Shown: positions 11,206 through 23,697, counted from the stretch's first letter. The stretch: DNA of 64,000 nucleotides from Azorinus chamasolen (GCA_963576725.1 OY755240.1:59954633-60018632); one strand, 5' to 3'. Program-made: numbers and translations. Notes: a model not told the origin generated them from the letters alone.

Positions 11206-12239
11206 TTATTAGCTCACCAGAGCACAAAGTGCTCAGGGTGAGCTATTGTGATCACCTGATGTCCGTCGTCCGTCGGCGTGCGTCGTGCGTCGTGCGTCGT
11301 TCGTCGTCCGTCGTCAACAATTTGAACCTTTAAAAATCTTCTCCTCTGAATCTATAGGGTGCTCAGCTTTCATCTTTGGCACATAGCTTCACCTATAGGT
11401 CCTTTACAAAAGTTATATAAATTATGTCCCTGGAGTCAAAATTGGCCCCACCCTGGGGGTGTCAAGTTTTCAATAGAAACATATAGTGAAACTTTGAAAA
11501 TCTTCTTCTCTGAAACTGGAAGGTTCTCAGCTTTGATATTTGGCACATAGCATCACCTATAGGTCCTCTACAAAAGTTATATAAATCATGTCCCTGGGGT
11601 TAAAATTGGCCCCGCCCTAGGGGTGGCAAGTTTTCCATATCTGACTGCTGCTTAAACACTAGTATCTTCTTGTCAAAAACTACATGTCCCAGAGCTTAGA
11701 TATTTGGTGTATGGATTAACTTAGTTTACCTTAAAGAATTGTGTTAATATCATAGTTCTGAGGTTAAAATTGGTCCTGCCCTTTGGGTTAAACTTTAAAA
11801 TTGGCTTTTTCACTTAAGAAACTGCGGCTAAAGGTTTCTCCTACAACCCAGTCCACTGAGACTGACCTAGTTTTTATAGCCAGTTCCAGTGGTTTTACCC
11901 TTAGTCTAATCAGTAGAGTAGAAATTGTGTTTAGCCAAATAAATAACAAACACTCATTTTAGATTGAGAAAACTAAGTGGATAATTCTCAAAATGCTCTT
12001 TGCATATCTATGTCCTGCATTAAGCTCTCAGATATCAATATAGAGTCTTATCAGTATATCTTTTGTGAAGTTTAGCTGAATACAAGTCAAGTGTTCTATG
12101 CTGTAGCATTCTTTATCAGTATCAGTATTATCTGCTTCAGAATTGTTGTCTGCTTGTCTAAGATTGTTCACATCGTTTTTTAATACATGTCAATCTTACA
12201 ATTAACTCTCTTGTACAAAACAATTATGAAGTACAATAT

Positions 12240-12300
12240 TGGATTCTGATCTGACACATATGTAATTTGAAGTTACACATACGTCAGATCAGAATCCAAA
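12240..12300. repeat. Isolated inverted repeat
   Basis: GGATTCTGATCTGAC at left pairs with GTCAGATCAGAATCC at right around a short spacer. No flanking family was recognised. Confidence 0.5.
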
Positions 12301-12398
12301 CTGTGCTAGGTCTCCCTTTGCACTTTTGATATCAACTGGGTTGCCTCCCTTCTTGGTAGACAACTGATATTTTTAGATCTGGCCTATTTCACAGACAA

Positions 12399-12826
12399 TT
12401 AACCCTTTGCTCCATAATTATGCATTTCTGAACCATTGCAAACAGAGTAGACCCAGATTAGGTGGCTCATTTAGTAGCCATATGATGAATCTGCTCTGTT
12501 TACTTATGATATTATATAGTGCAAATTGCATTAAATTATTTCCATTTTTGTGTACAATATACAATGTACTTATAATATGTTTACTTAACCCTTTCCCTCA
12601 TATAAATGCCTTTTCATGCATTTGCAAACAGAGCAGACCCAGATCAGGCGGCTCTATTAGCAGCTGTCTAATTAGGGTCTACTCTGTTTGTTAATGGAAT
12701 TTGAAAGATGTTTTTCATTACTTTCTAAAATGGCTACACTTTCTATTTTTCATTACAACTAATTTGTCCTTGAATATTCAGTAGATATTGAAATTTTGAA
12801 TAAACATAGAACATGGGAAGGGTTAA
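12399..12826. mobile_element. Two family A MITEs inside element N
   Basis: A truncated copy starts at 12399, and a complete TTAA-bounded copy spans 12585-12826 with hairpin GGCGGCTCTATTAGCAGCTG. Confidence 0.7.
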
Positions 12827-13122
12827 AAATAAGTTAAGATTTGAATAATGATATGAACTCATGTATCATCATCTTCAGGTCCTTTACAAAAGTTATATTA
12901 ATTATGGCCCTTGGGTCAAAATTGGCCCTGCCCCAGGGGTGGGTTGTTTTCAGTAGAAACATATAGAGCAAACTTTGAAAATCTTATGAAACTGAAAGGT
13001 TCTCAGCTTTCATATTTGGCTCATAGCATCATGTCTAAGTCCTCTACAAAAGTTATGTAAATTATGCCCCTGGGGTCAAAATTGGCCCGCCCCAGGGCCG
13101 GCTAGTTTTCTATAGAAACATA

Positions 13123-13296
13123 CAGTGAAGCTCACTTATAATGAAGTCCTCGGGACCCTCTGATTTCTTTCTTTATATCCCAATTTCGTTATATCAGGTC
13201 CATTTTACTATATGTAATCAGAGAGGGGGAATAAATTGTATTTTGTTATATGCAGTATTTCGTTATATCCAAGTTCGTTATAAGTGAGCTTCACTG
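13123..13296. mobile_element. P-family MITE, TA-flanked
   Basis: Inverted ends CAGTGAAGCTCACTTATAA are flanked by TA. Removing it restores the N-element unit AACATATAGTGAAA. It is pogo/Tc1-like by its ends. Confidence 0.8.
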
Positions 13297-13446
13297 TATA
13301 GTGAAAATTTTGAAAATCTTCTCCTCTGATTGTCTGGTGAGCGCTTCAGGGCCATTCTGGCCCTCTTGTTTTTATGTTTGTAGCAGTTGTCACATTGTTC
13401 AAGCTGTCAGTCTATAAGGCTAGCTTGTTTGATTGGCTTTAAAGTC

Positions 13447-14768
13447 TTAACCCTTTACTCCATGAATATTCATTCCAGAAATAATGACACCATGAATATT
13501 AACTAACTGAATTTTTAGCTCATCTGAGCAAAGCTCAGGGTGAGCTTTTGGGAGACTTGAATGTCCGTCGTCCGTCGTCCGTCGTGCGTCGTGCGGTGTG
13601 CGTCGTCCGTCGTCAACAATTTGCTTGTGAACACTCTAGTGGTCACAATTGTAGTCTAATCTTCATGAAACTTGGTCAGAATGAATGTCTTGATAAAATC
13701 TCGGACGAGTTCGAAAGTGGGTCAAGTTGGGTTAAAAACTAGGTCACTAGGTCAAATAGTAGGAAAACCTTGTGAACCCTCTACAGGTCACATTTTTAGC
13801 CCAATTTTCATGAAACTTGGTCAGAATGATTGTCTTGATAAAACCTTGGAGGAGTTTGAAAAATGGGTTATGTGGGGTAAAAAACTAGGTCACTAGGTCA
13901 AACAGTAGAAAAACCTTGTGAACACTCTAGTAGTCACAATTTTAGTCCAATCTTCATGAAACTAGGTCAGAATGAATGTCTTAATAAAATCTCGGACGAG
14001 TTCGAAAGTGGGTTATGTTGGGTTAAAAACTAGGTCACTAGGTCAAATAGTACGAAAACCTTGTGAACACCCTAGATGTCACATTTATAGCCAAATCTTC
14101 ATGAAAATTGGTCAGAATGATTGTCCTAATAAAATCTTGGACAAGTTTGAAAGTGGGTTATGTGAGGTCAAAAAGTAGGTCACTGGGTCATATCTTAGAG
14201 AAATCTAGTTTACACTACAGTGGCCACATTTTTAGCCCAGTCTTCCTCAAACTTGCACAGAGTGTTTGTCTTGGTGATATCAAGGTTGAGTGTGATCATG
14301 GGTTGGGTGGGAATAGAAAGTAGGTCACTAGGTCAAGTCTTAGAAAAATACTTTGGAGAGCACATTTTTAGCGCAATCTTCATTGGTCAGAATCATTGTC
14401 TTGATAAAATCAATATACTAAATCTGAAAATCTTGTTATGCAGAACCACTGCACATGATCCACTATCAACATTGTTCATATATTGTCCCTAAGTTCAATA
14501 TTGACCCTACCCATGGGCTACCCTGCAAAAATCTTAAATCTATGGTAATCAGGTGAGCGATTAAGGGCCATCTTGGCCCTCTTGTTATAATAGCACTACA
14601 AACAAAGAACATGTTCACCATGACAGCATCAATAGAATTAAACCTATCTTATATCATAAGCATACAGAGCAGACCCTGATCAGACAGCTCCTATAGGAGC
14701 TGTCTGATCTGGGTCTACTCTGTTTGCAAAGTCGTAAATACTTAATAGGCATGTTTATGGAGTAAATG
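13447..14768. mobile_element. Family A MITE split by element O
   Basis: The left part is 13447-13516 and the right part 14585-14768, with hairpin core GCTCCTATAGGAGC at 14687-14700. Confidence 0.75.
13517..14584 (+). mobile_element. HINE-like element O, nested in a family A MITE
   Basis: It begins AGCTCATCTGAGC...GGGTGAGCT, has a GTCGTCCGTC run, then five tandem units of about 155 bp (CATGAAACTTGGTCAGAATG) and a 3' hairpin GGGCCATCTTGGCCC plus CTCTTGTT. It splits a family A MITE at AATTTTT^ATAATAG without duplicating the target. Confidence 0.62.
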
Positions 14769-14769
14769 T

Positions 14770-14870
14770 TTCTGTTCATTTCAAGTAGATCTCTGTTGAT
14801 TGACAGTGTACAAGCCTTTCTTCAGTATTAATGCTATCTGCCCCCAATGTATTGTCAGCTGGTATACCCT
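14770..14870. repeat. Satellite remnant
   Basis: A diverged end of a 130-bp unit (TTGACAGTGTACAAGCC, CTTCAGTATTAATGCTATCT) precedes a family A MITE. It marks the array continuing toward exon-like copy 4. Confidence 0.5.
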
Positions 14871-14872
14871 TT

Positions 14873-15330
14873 ACTCTATGAATATTCATATAAGAATTAA
14901 TGATATGGTGAATATTTAGTAGCTGAATTTTTATAATGAATCGCAAACACAGAAAGCTTTTGTCATGGCATCAGATCTTTATGATTGCATAAGCAAATAG
15001 CAGACACTGATCACACAGCTCCTACAGGACCTGTTTAATCTGGGTCTGCTCTGTTTTCATTAAGGTATTAACTCTTTCCTTCATACAAATGCCTTTTTAC
15101 GCCTTTGCAAACAGAGAAAACCCTGTTCAGATGGCTCCTGTAGGAGCCATCTGATCAGGGTCTGCTATGTTTGCTTATGAAATCATAATAGATCTGACCT
15201 ATACCAAAACATCATGTGTACATATGCCATTGTAAAAACTCAGCTAATATAGATACATGATGTTTTACATGAGTATTCAATAGGGAAAGGCATTAGAATT
15301 AAATGGTGTACTCGTGTAGTAAAGGGTTAA
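14873..15330. mobile_element. Family A MITE with a second family A copy nested
   Basis: The inner copy at 15068-15295 interrupts the outer one, which ends in AAAGGGTTAA at 15330. The next MITE reuses this TTAA. Confidence 0.65.
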
Positions 15331-15566
15331 CCCATTCCCTCATATTGACACCTTTTGACACCTCTGCAAAAGTCACCTGTTGAAACCATTGTGATAAATA
15401 GAGCATTCGCTCCTATAGGAGCAAATGCTCTATTTATCACAATGGTTTCAAACAACATAATGGTTTCAAACTACAAAATACCAAACTTTTCCTTTTCTCT
15501 AGTTAATGCTCCTTTTAGGTAGATTTATTCAAAGAGGTTGGATCTAAAAATGGCCTATGAGGTTAA
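15327..15566. mobile_element. Family B MITE
   Basis: It starts at the TTAA shared with the preceding family A copy; core GCTCCTATAGGAGC at 15409-15422. Confidence 0.8.
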
Positions 15567-15669
15567 GGGTTCAGTCCTACATAAGTCCTAGTTGTTCCCA
15601 CAGATACGCTTCCAACTGCAATCCTTACCAAATAGATGGACTGTAAGATGGACAGTGTGTAAGCCTCAC

Positions 15670-15814
15670 TTCAATAATACTATATGTCTCCCGTGTTTTA
15701 CTGTCATTTCGTTTAATCCCACCTCATCAAGCAGTCTAGTGAGGTGTAACAACACAGCAGGAAATATGACCTGTCTGCCGTCACTGTTTTCTTCAAAGAT
15801 GGTGATATCTTCAT
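15670..15814 (-). pseudogene. Exon-like segment, copy 4
   Basis: The minus strand reads EDITIFEENSDGRQVIFPAV, then LLHLTRLLDEVGLNEMTVKHG, open throughout. Compared with copy 2, the largest share of differences falls on third codon positions. The donor position reads CAT|ATAGTA, so it lacks GT. A HINE-like 5' end is inserted right at its upstream side (15815). Confidence 0.35.
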
Positions 15815-16065
15815 AGCTTACTTAAGAACAAAATGCTCATCCTGAGCTATTGTGATTGTGCTGTGCCCATGGTCTATTGTTGTGCATCATCTCTCATCAA
15901 TACCCGGGCCAATGGTAATCAAAGTTCACAACAATGGTTTTTGCATGGTCCTCTTTAATTGCTGTGCGAAGAATTGAAATCCGTCAGTGTAGAACTGCAA
16001 TAACTTTGACAAATTTCTTGTCTGGAACTGCTAAGCCAATTTCAATATATTTTGGCAGAAATGAT
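15815..16065 (+). mobile_element. HINE-like N-family fragment (5' end)
   Basis: It begins AGCTTACTT...CCTGAGCTATTGTGAT, a decayed form of the N-family 5' end. The 3' end is lost, and a terminal-inverted-repeat element begins at 16066. Confidence 0.4.
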
Positions 16066-17066
16066 CCTAAAGCTTCAGTCCCACTAACCCATGTGATTGT
16101 TAAAGACCACTGGCGACCTCTGAATTTGACGACCGTCTGCGATTGTTGGCAACTTAATAAAAAAAAGCTTCGCAATCACATTGGAGATGCATCTGTGACC
16201 ATCGTACAATAGGTTGCTGACGATCTTGTACCAAGTCGCTAGTATTCATCCGAAGGTCCCACAATCACTTCCAATCTGTTGTATGGTCACGTGGTCTATG
16301 CCTAGTCGCTTGTAATCTTAAGGCAGTAGCAAGTCATCACATGACAGTCATAGGTAATTGTAGAAAGGTCACTGACAGTTGTACGATTGTAGGGAAGATT
16401 GCCAACAACCAGTTAAAGATTGTTGGAGACCTTTGTACAATGATCGCAAGACAACCAGTTAGATAGTATGTAGGTTGTTGTGCATGATCAACATCTTCTT
16501 TACAACTGAAATTGGTCGCACAACTAGAAATGATTACCAACGATTACTGAAGACAACAGGCGATTATCAGTGACGGTGGTCTTCAGTAATCGTTAGTAAT
16601 CGTTTCCAGTTGTGCGACCAATTTCAGTGGAAGAGAGGTGGTTGGTGCACAACAACTACCTTAGGGTCCAGTCCCACTAAGCCTTACGACCCTTGCGACG
16701 TGTTTACGATTGCCAGCAACCTCTGATCGCCTATATTCATACGAAGGTCGAATGACAAGTTACTGATAATCGCGGGTGGTCTTCTGTAATCGTTTCTAGT
16801 CTTGTCTCAGCCTAAAAATTATCCGCGACTAAGCATAGACTGACCACATGACCACACAACCAGTCCAAAGTGATTGTGGAATCTTTGTACAAATGCCAGT
16901 GACTTGGTGCATGATTGTCAGCAACCTGTTGTACGATGGTCACAATAGCATGTCCAATGTGACTGCGAAGCATTTTTTAGTCGCCGACAATCGCAGATGA
17001 TCCCCGGTTTCAGAGGTCACCAGTGGTCTTTAACGATGCAAGCGCTAGTGGGACTGTAGCCTTAGG
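16066..17066. mobile_element. Terminal-inverted-repeat element Q, ~1 kb
   Basis: CCTAAAGCTTCAGTCCCACT at left matches the complement of the right end, and the match extends about 65 bp (TTAAAGACCACTGG, GACCTCTGAA). Further copies of the same words lie inside in both orientations (near 16560-16700). No coding capacity is visible. Confidence 0.65.
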
Positions 17067-17089
17067 CGACCCTTTTCTAAAATTGTTCA

Positions 17090-17300
17090 AACATAGCCAC
17101 TAGGGATTGGCAGAGCTACAGATAGTGATGCGTACTAAAATACTAAAATGGTCATTTCTCCACCAAACCGTATGTTGTGACCACTCTTTAGAACCGTTTC
17201 GCAGAGATGATTCTAAAGAGTGGTCACAACATACGGTTTGGTGGAGAAATAAAGAAATTATACTTAAAACTATTTTAATTTACACATCTTATCTGGAGCT
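17090..17300. mobile_element. Family C MITE
   Basis: CAGAGCTACAGATAG at one end and an inverted counterpart near CTTATCTGGAGCTCTG. The centre is the palindrome GTGACCACTCTTTAGAA with its inverse. Confidence 0.75.
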
Positions 17301-18156
17301 CTGGATTGGGCTCATTTTCCTGTACAGTAAACTCCACTATTCAGAGGTCCATGGTATTAACATCTTTACATCCCAATATTGTTACAAGCGATATGAGGTG
17401 TCAAGACGATATTATCCGAATTTTGTGCTATCCGAAATAATGGTTACTACATTAAGTTCGGGGCATTTCCACACATTCATAAAGACAATTCATACCGTAT
17501 TATGGTCATATCTCTTTCCTTATTACTGAATCAACTTGTACAAGTTGTAAATTAATTATATTACAAGTAATTTATGCTGTCCATCTATCTGTTTATGTAC
17601 ACTACACAAAATTAAACTGGAAATTGCACTACATATTAAAAATTACAATGAATATCCAAACCTCCAACAAGGCTATACATGTATGATGTATCCACTTAAA
17701 AAAAACAATCATTTTCATTTGTTTTTTCACATGCTCTGACTCTATTTCTCATAATGGTTTCAAGAAATGACTTTTACAGAGGCGTCAGTAGGAGGGAATT
17801 AGTTAAATGTTGCAACTACTTCGTTCTTTGTACTTATTTTCCATACAACGTTCATGGTGTCTACATTACTTGTACATTATAGTCATATAACACTGATAGG
17901 TTTTCTATGGCGAACAGGCAAGGAATAGTTAAGTGCCAGTGTTTTTGGTTGTTATTTTTGTGTGTGTCTGTCCGTACGTGTGTGCGTGCACACGCTTCAG
18001 GGGGTTGCTGTATGCACTTTATCAGTAAACATTGTAGTAAAAAGCGTGCAATCCGTTATTTATGATAAATAGAATCTTGCATTTGTTTTTATGAGTTGCT
18101 TGGATTTATCAACTCTTAATCTGTTGAATGTTTATGTAAGAAAAAATGACTGAATA
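17300..18156. other. No gene seen
   Basis: AT-rich sequence with a remnant of a family B end near 17740-17805 and a short GTGTGTCCGT run near 17960. Nothing else is supportable. Confidence 0.5.
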
Positions 18157-18588
18157 TTAACCCTTTACTCCATAAATACGCCTTTCTATGTCTCTGTAAT
18201 AACCACTTCTTGAGACCATCATGATTGTGATGTATAGAGCATTTGATCCTATAGGAGCAAATGCTCTATTTATCACAATGGTTTCAACTACAAAATTTCT
18301 AAAATTTTACTTTTCTCTAGTAAATGCTCCTTTTTAGCTTGTCTGTTTCGAAGAAATCACGAGCTATTGTCGTAACTCCGGCGGCGGCGGCGTCGTCATT
18401 GTAGTCGTATTCTGAAATCTTAACATTGACCATAACTTCAATTTTTCATTTACAACCCTCATTGTTGGTATGCATGTTCATCTTTACACTGACGACAGAT
18501 GAGCATTGGCACCTGCTTGCGGTGCTCTTGTTGGTATATTTATTCAAAGAGGTTGGGTCTAGAAATAGCCTATGGAGGAATGGGTTAA
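18157..18588. mobile_element. Family B MITE split by element S
   Basis: The left half is 18157-18335 and the right half 18532-18588, with ends TTAACCCTTTACTCC and GGAATGGGTTAA. Confidence 0.75.
18336..18531 (+). mobile_element. HINE-like element S (short), nested in a family B MITE
   Basis: It starts AGCTTGTCTG...ACGAGCT, has a GGCGGC run and ends GCACCTGCTTGCGGTGC plus TCTTGTT. It interrupts a family B MITE exactly at GCTCCTTTTT^GGTA with no target duplication. It shares the 3' end plan of K, N and O although the body differs. Confidence 0.55.
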
Positions 18589-18599
18589 CTAACCTCATT

Positions 18600-19340
18600 T
18601 TTAACAGCATTATTAAACAGATATTTTTTTTCACTGTGGCAGAAACTGTAGAATCAGCTCTATATTAGTCCATAAGCAAACAGAGCACACCCTGATCAGA
18701 CATCTCCTGTAAGATCTGTGTCTACTCTGTTTGTAATGGCTTGAAAATGCATTTATATGAGGGAAAGAGATGAGGAGTCTTTCAAAAACGATAAGAACTC
18801 AATAAGCTTTTTTCTTTCATTCTAATCCTATAGTGATACTCTGTGATTATCATGTATAATGTATACTTTATTCGAATAAACTATGTTTAAACTAAACAAT
18901 AAAAATTATTTGTCAGTCCTCGTTTTGAAATTAATTATGCCAGTTGTTACTGTTTTATAAAAAAAATGTATGTCTGTACATGTAAATACAATCTGGGTCA
19001 GGAATTAGCCCTTTACTTCATGAAGATTCATGTAAGAAATATGCCATCATGTATATTTATTTGCGAAAGTTTTATAATGGCATATGAACACAGGATGTTT
19101 TGGTCACAGCAAAAATTAATTGTCCTTTGGACAACAACAAATTGGCCATCTCTAGAAATAGTCGGATGTTTATTTATTATACAGAGCTACAGATAAGGGT
19201 GCAAACCCAAATACTGAAATCATCATTTCTTTCTCCCCCAAACCCTATACTGTGACCACTCTTTAGAATCGTCTCTTCGAGACGATTCTAAAGAGTGGTC
19301 ACAGTATTCTTGAAAGTATGTTAATTTACACAATCTTATC
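18600..19340. mobile_element. Family A fragments and a family C MITE
   Basis: A family A copy with a shortened hairpin ends near 18770. A partial family A copy starts near 19008. A family C copy at about 19180-19340 has the palindrome GAATCGTCTCTTCGAGACG. Confidence 0.6.
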
Positions 19341-19645
19341 CGGAGTTCTGTTAATGCTAGAAAAGCATTTACTACCAGTAAAAGCATTTATTACTCTTTT
19401 GACATTATGGGCCACATTTTGATAACCTTTTCAAACAGTTTGGATCCAGATGAGATGCTGAGTAACTCCAATCTCTGTAAATACCAGGATTCAAATCGTT
19501 TGGCATTCTCACTTTGTATTTTGAAAAGAAATTGAAACAAAAAATATTGAGAATTGTGGCAAATCGATGATATGCTTTGTAGATTAACTGTAGAAAGAAC
19601 TTGATTGGATAATTATATATAATTATTGTTGCAGTAAAAACTGCA

Positions 19646-20106
19646 TTAACCCTTCACTCCATGAATATTTATGTAAAAAATAGTGGTATCATGAATATTA
19701 ATTAGATGTGATATAATAGTGCATGGACACAAAACTTTTCGGCCATGGCAGAAACTACATTTATATACTTTAAAGCTTTATATACTTAGCTAACAGAGCA
19801 GACCCTTATCAAACTGCTCCTTCAGAACCTGTCTGATCTCGGTCTACTCTGGTTGCGAATGTGTAGAAAGATGTACATGTGCTTATCGAGTAAAGGGTTA
19901 ATCCTTTTCCCTGATGAACTATATATTACTTCATAAATATTCATGAACAAGGACGTATTTGGTCATGAAAAACTGTAGAATGGGTTGTATAAAATTCCAT
20001 CAGCAAATATAGCAGACTGATCAGACTGTTCCAGCAGGAGCTGTCTGATCTAGGTCTACTCTGTTTGCAAAAGTATTAAACGTCATATTTATGAGGTAAA
20101 GTGTTG
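19646..20106. mobile_element. Two adjacent family A MITEs sharing a TTAA
   Basis: The copies are 19646-19901 and 19898-20106. The TTAA at 19898-19901 serves both. Confidence 0.7.
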
Positions 20107-20422
20107 AGCCACCATAAAAATATGTAAATCCTGGGTCTCTAAGGCAGGTGGTAGCTTAACGTAGGATGGAAGTAATACAGAAAGCTGCTAAAAGAGCTTT
20201 TTAAAACTCTTATGTTTAATCAGTAATTGGTACTGTATACATATAGCTGTTGACTGGGTTAAGATTCTCTGTGTTACGTGGACTGAATGGTATCCGATTT
20301 AGCATGACTCGAAAGTCTCTTATTAATATTATTATTGAATAGCTCAATTCATGTGAACAAATGAATAAAAATAATATAATAATAATTGTGTTGTAAAATT
20401 TTATTTATCCCCAGACTATTTA

Positions 20423-21002
20423 TTAACCATTTCCCTGTTCTATGTTTCTTCCAAATTTCAATACCTACTGAATATTATGGACAAAATAGTTATAATGAAA
20501 TATAGCAGGTGGAATATTGTAGCCATTTCAGAAAGTAAAGGAACAGATCTATCAAAATCCAAAAGCAAACAGAGCAGACCCTGATCAGACGGCTCCTATA
20601 GGAGTCGTCTGATCTGGGTCTACCCTGTTTGCAAATGCGTGAAAACACGTTATTATGAGGGAAAGGGTTAATTTGAAAATTATGTATTTTGAAATAAAAA
20701 TTAACTCTGTAACTCTATACTCCATAGATACACCTTTGCAAACAGAGTATACCCAGATCAGATGGCTCCTGTATGAGCCATCTTATCAGGGTCTTCTCTG
20801 TTTAACCCTTTCCCCCATAGGCTACTTTTAGAGTAAACCCAACCTCTTTGAATGAATCTACCCAAAAGGAGCATTTACTAGAGAAAAGTAAAATTTTAGA
20901 ATTTTGTAGTTTTAAACCATTGTGATGAATAGAGCATTTGCTCCATAAGAGCATTTATCACAATGATTTCAAGAAGTGTTTTTTTTCCAGAGGCGTAGAA
21001 AG
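20423..21002. mobile_element. Family A, A fragment and B MITEs
   Basis: A complete family A copy spans 20423-20671, a fragment 20700-20805, and a family B copy 20802-21002 that begins at the fragment's TTAA and has a shortened hairpin. Confidence 0.7.
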
Positions 21003-21745
21003 TCAAGTTCGATAACCAGCAACATTAACCCAGACATTCAAGAATTATGTCCCCTTGCTTTATGACTTTTCCACAATTGTTGCTTGTCCGCTATCTAACT
21101 CAAGCAAATCAAAGACCTATGATAGGTCTTTGAGCAAATGTAATCCAATCCTTCTAAAATTTTGTCAGCATGTATATTACCATAATGTCTCAGTCAAGTT
21201 TGATAACCAGCAAGATGACACAGCCACTCCAGAATTATCTCCCCTTACTTTATGAATGTTCTTGAATGTTTGCTTGTCCGCTCTTTAACTCCAACCCCTT
21301 TCAAATTGGATGAGCATAAACACTACCATAATGTCTCAGTCAAGTTCAATAGCCAGTAAGATTGTCTCTGATACTCAACAATTGTCTCCCCTTACTTAAT
21401 GAATTTTCGTGAGCTTTTGTTTTTCTGCTCTCTAATCAAAGTACTATTAAAAGACATGTCTTTTAATAGATCTTTGCTCTAACTCAAATAAATGTAATCG
21501 AATCCTTTTCAAATTTGGCCAGCATTTTTATTACTATAATATCAAAGCCAAGTACTGACACTTGAGAACTATCTCCCCTTTATGACTTTCGGTGAACTTG
21601 TGTTTGTCTTTTCTCTAACTAAAACAATCTAAATCCAATCCTTTTGAAATTTATTCAGCATGTATATTACTGTAATATCTCAGTCAAGGTGGGTAGATAG
21701 CAAGATTGCCTTTGACACTCCAGAATTATCACCCTTTCTTTATGC
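21003..21745. repeat. Tandem repeat, ~180 bp unit, four copies
   Basis: Units hold CATAATGTCTCAGTCAAGTT and CTCCCCTTACTTTATGAATT. Two units carry small private palindromes (AAAGACCTATGATAGGTCTT near 21110; a similar one near 21455). Confidence 0.75.
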
Positions 21746-22016
21746 CACCTGATATGGAGTAACGGACTTTCAACTTCCAGAAATTTGACGGGCGTATATT
21801 GTAACATTATGGCACTCTTGTTGGTTTGGGAGGCACGGGGTTCTAGTTTAAGTTTATTACTATAAGAATTACATTTAATCCTATCCATAATGGATGGAAT
21901 CTATCACAAATATTCACCAAGTAAAGGGAAATACATGTATATAGATTATCAAACGTTGAGTCACTTGATGACATCTGGCAGTTCACAAAGGCCATCATGG
22001 GTACCTATATCGGATG

Positions 22017-22266
22017 TTAACCCTTCGCTTGCTGAATTTTAAAACACATTTCTCCTTCTTTACCCATGCCCTGTTGTATAATTACATATATCTTCACTGT
22101 GTACACGTATTTCGCTGTGCAGTCACTGCTGTAGAGTGCACTGGTTGCACAATCAAATTGTAAATAGTGCAGACCCTGATGAGACAGCTCCTGCAGGAGC
22201 TGTCTCATCTGGGTCTTCACTATTTACAGGTAGGTATATTGACGCGAATAGCAAGCGAATGGTTAA
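22017..22266. mobile_element. Family E MITE, 250 bp
   Basis: TTAACCCTTCGCTTGC to GCAAGCGAATGGTTAA, with hairpin TGAGACAGCTCCTGCAGGAG. The copies at 31094 and 47329 are near-identical, so activity looks recent. Confidence 0.85.
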
Positions 22267-22585
22267 TGTTTAAAAAACAACCCATTATATGCAATTATAT
22301 GCAATAAAACCTCTCTAAACTGGACATTAAATTTAGTATAAATATCGGTCTTGGAGACAGGGTGAAAGTCATGCATTAAGCAACCACCTGTCTAAAATAC
22401 TTAAATAATAATCTACTAGCATTCTTGTTTATAGGGGTTTTACTGTATAAATAAAGACACAAAAGTTGTTTTCACCATATTTATTAAACTAAAAAATGAC
22501 AGAACATCATACATCTACGGCATTGTTCCAAAACCAGGTTAACCTTACTTATACACTCTCCCAAACAACTGGGTCACTTGTTAGA

Positions 22586-23567
22586 CTGAGCCATTTCCTC
22601 CATAAATACGCATTTCTACGCCTCTGTAAACGTCACCCGTTGAAACCATTGTGATAAATAGAGGATTTGCTCCTACAGGAACAAATGCTCTATTTATTAC
22701 AATGGTTTCAAATTACTAAATTCTAAAATATTCCTTTTCTGTAGTCAATGCTCCTTTTCGGTGGATTTATTCAAAGAGGTTGGATCTAAAAATAGCCTAT
22801 GAGGGAAAGGGTTAAAACAGTACACTGTGAAATAGTTAATGCCATAATTACACTAAGTATTTGGACGGACAAACTTAACACTTTCCCTCATGAATATGTT
22901 CGTACGAAATAATGGCATCATGAATATTAATTAAATTCCAATCTATATTATCCCATAAGCACCTAGTAGATCCAGATCTAGGTCTGCTCTGTCTATAGGA
23001 GCCCTCTCATCAGGCTCTGCACTGTTTGTCATGTTACACTTTTCTTTAGAATAACCCCCCCAAATATTCATAATAAGCTGGACCTGTTTGAATTTTGGAA
23101 TAGTCCATTTGAAAAGTCAGCGTTGTAAGAGTTAAAGAGAGGTATGGTACATCAGTAACAACGAAATACTTATCCATACTGATATTACATTGGACAGCAC
23201 AATGTCATGTTACTAATTACCTTAAGTTAATCTCTAACAATCTCGTCTATAAGAAGCAATAAATCTCTAAAACACTCGCCGCCGCAAGGGTCAGTGTATA
23301 CTTTTCAGCTTGTTTGTGTGTCCGTCCGACCGTTCTTTTGTTTAACCCTATCCTCAATAAATACGCCTTTCTACGCCTCTGTAAAAATCACCTATTGAAA
23401 CCATTGAGATAAATAGAGTATTTGCTCCTATATGAGCAAATGCTCTATTTATCACAATGGTTTCAAACAAAATTCTAAAAAAATCTCTTTCTCTAGTTAA
23501 TGTTCCTTTTCGGTAGATTTATTCAAAGTGGTTGGATCTAAACATAGCCTATTATGTAATGGGTTAA
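22586..23567. mobile_element. Family B, A and B MITEs
   Basis: Family B copies lie at 22586-22815 and 23342-23567, and a decayed family A copy at about 22878-23050. The last lies just downstream of the aldo-keto reductase stop codon. Confidence 0.7.
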
Positions 23568-23697
23568 TTTATATGTATGAGACGAGTTTACTTTTGATTG
23601 TTTCCCCTTTATACTTAAAACTTTAAAACATACACTATTAAACGTATACATGTATTCTGTGATTTTGTCTACATAAGAAATATTTATCGCCCCATTC

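Larger units (their letters stand above)
11212..13372 (+). mobile_element. HINE-like element N with nested insertions
   Basis: The 5' end is nested hairpins (AGCTCACC...GGTGAGCT) followed by GTCGTCC/GTGCGTC simple repeats. Units of about 150 bp (GGTTCTCAGCTTTGATATTT type) follow, and it closes with GGGCCATTCTGGCCC plus CTCTTGTT. Families A and P have inserted into it. Comparison with exon-like copy 2 (CTTAGTTTTATG) shows the empty site, with no target duplication. Confidence 0.6.
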
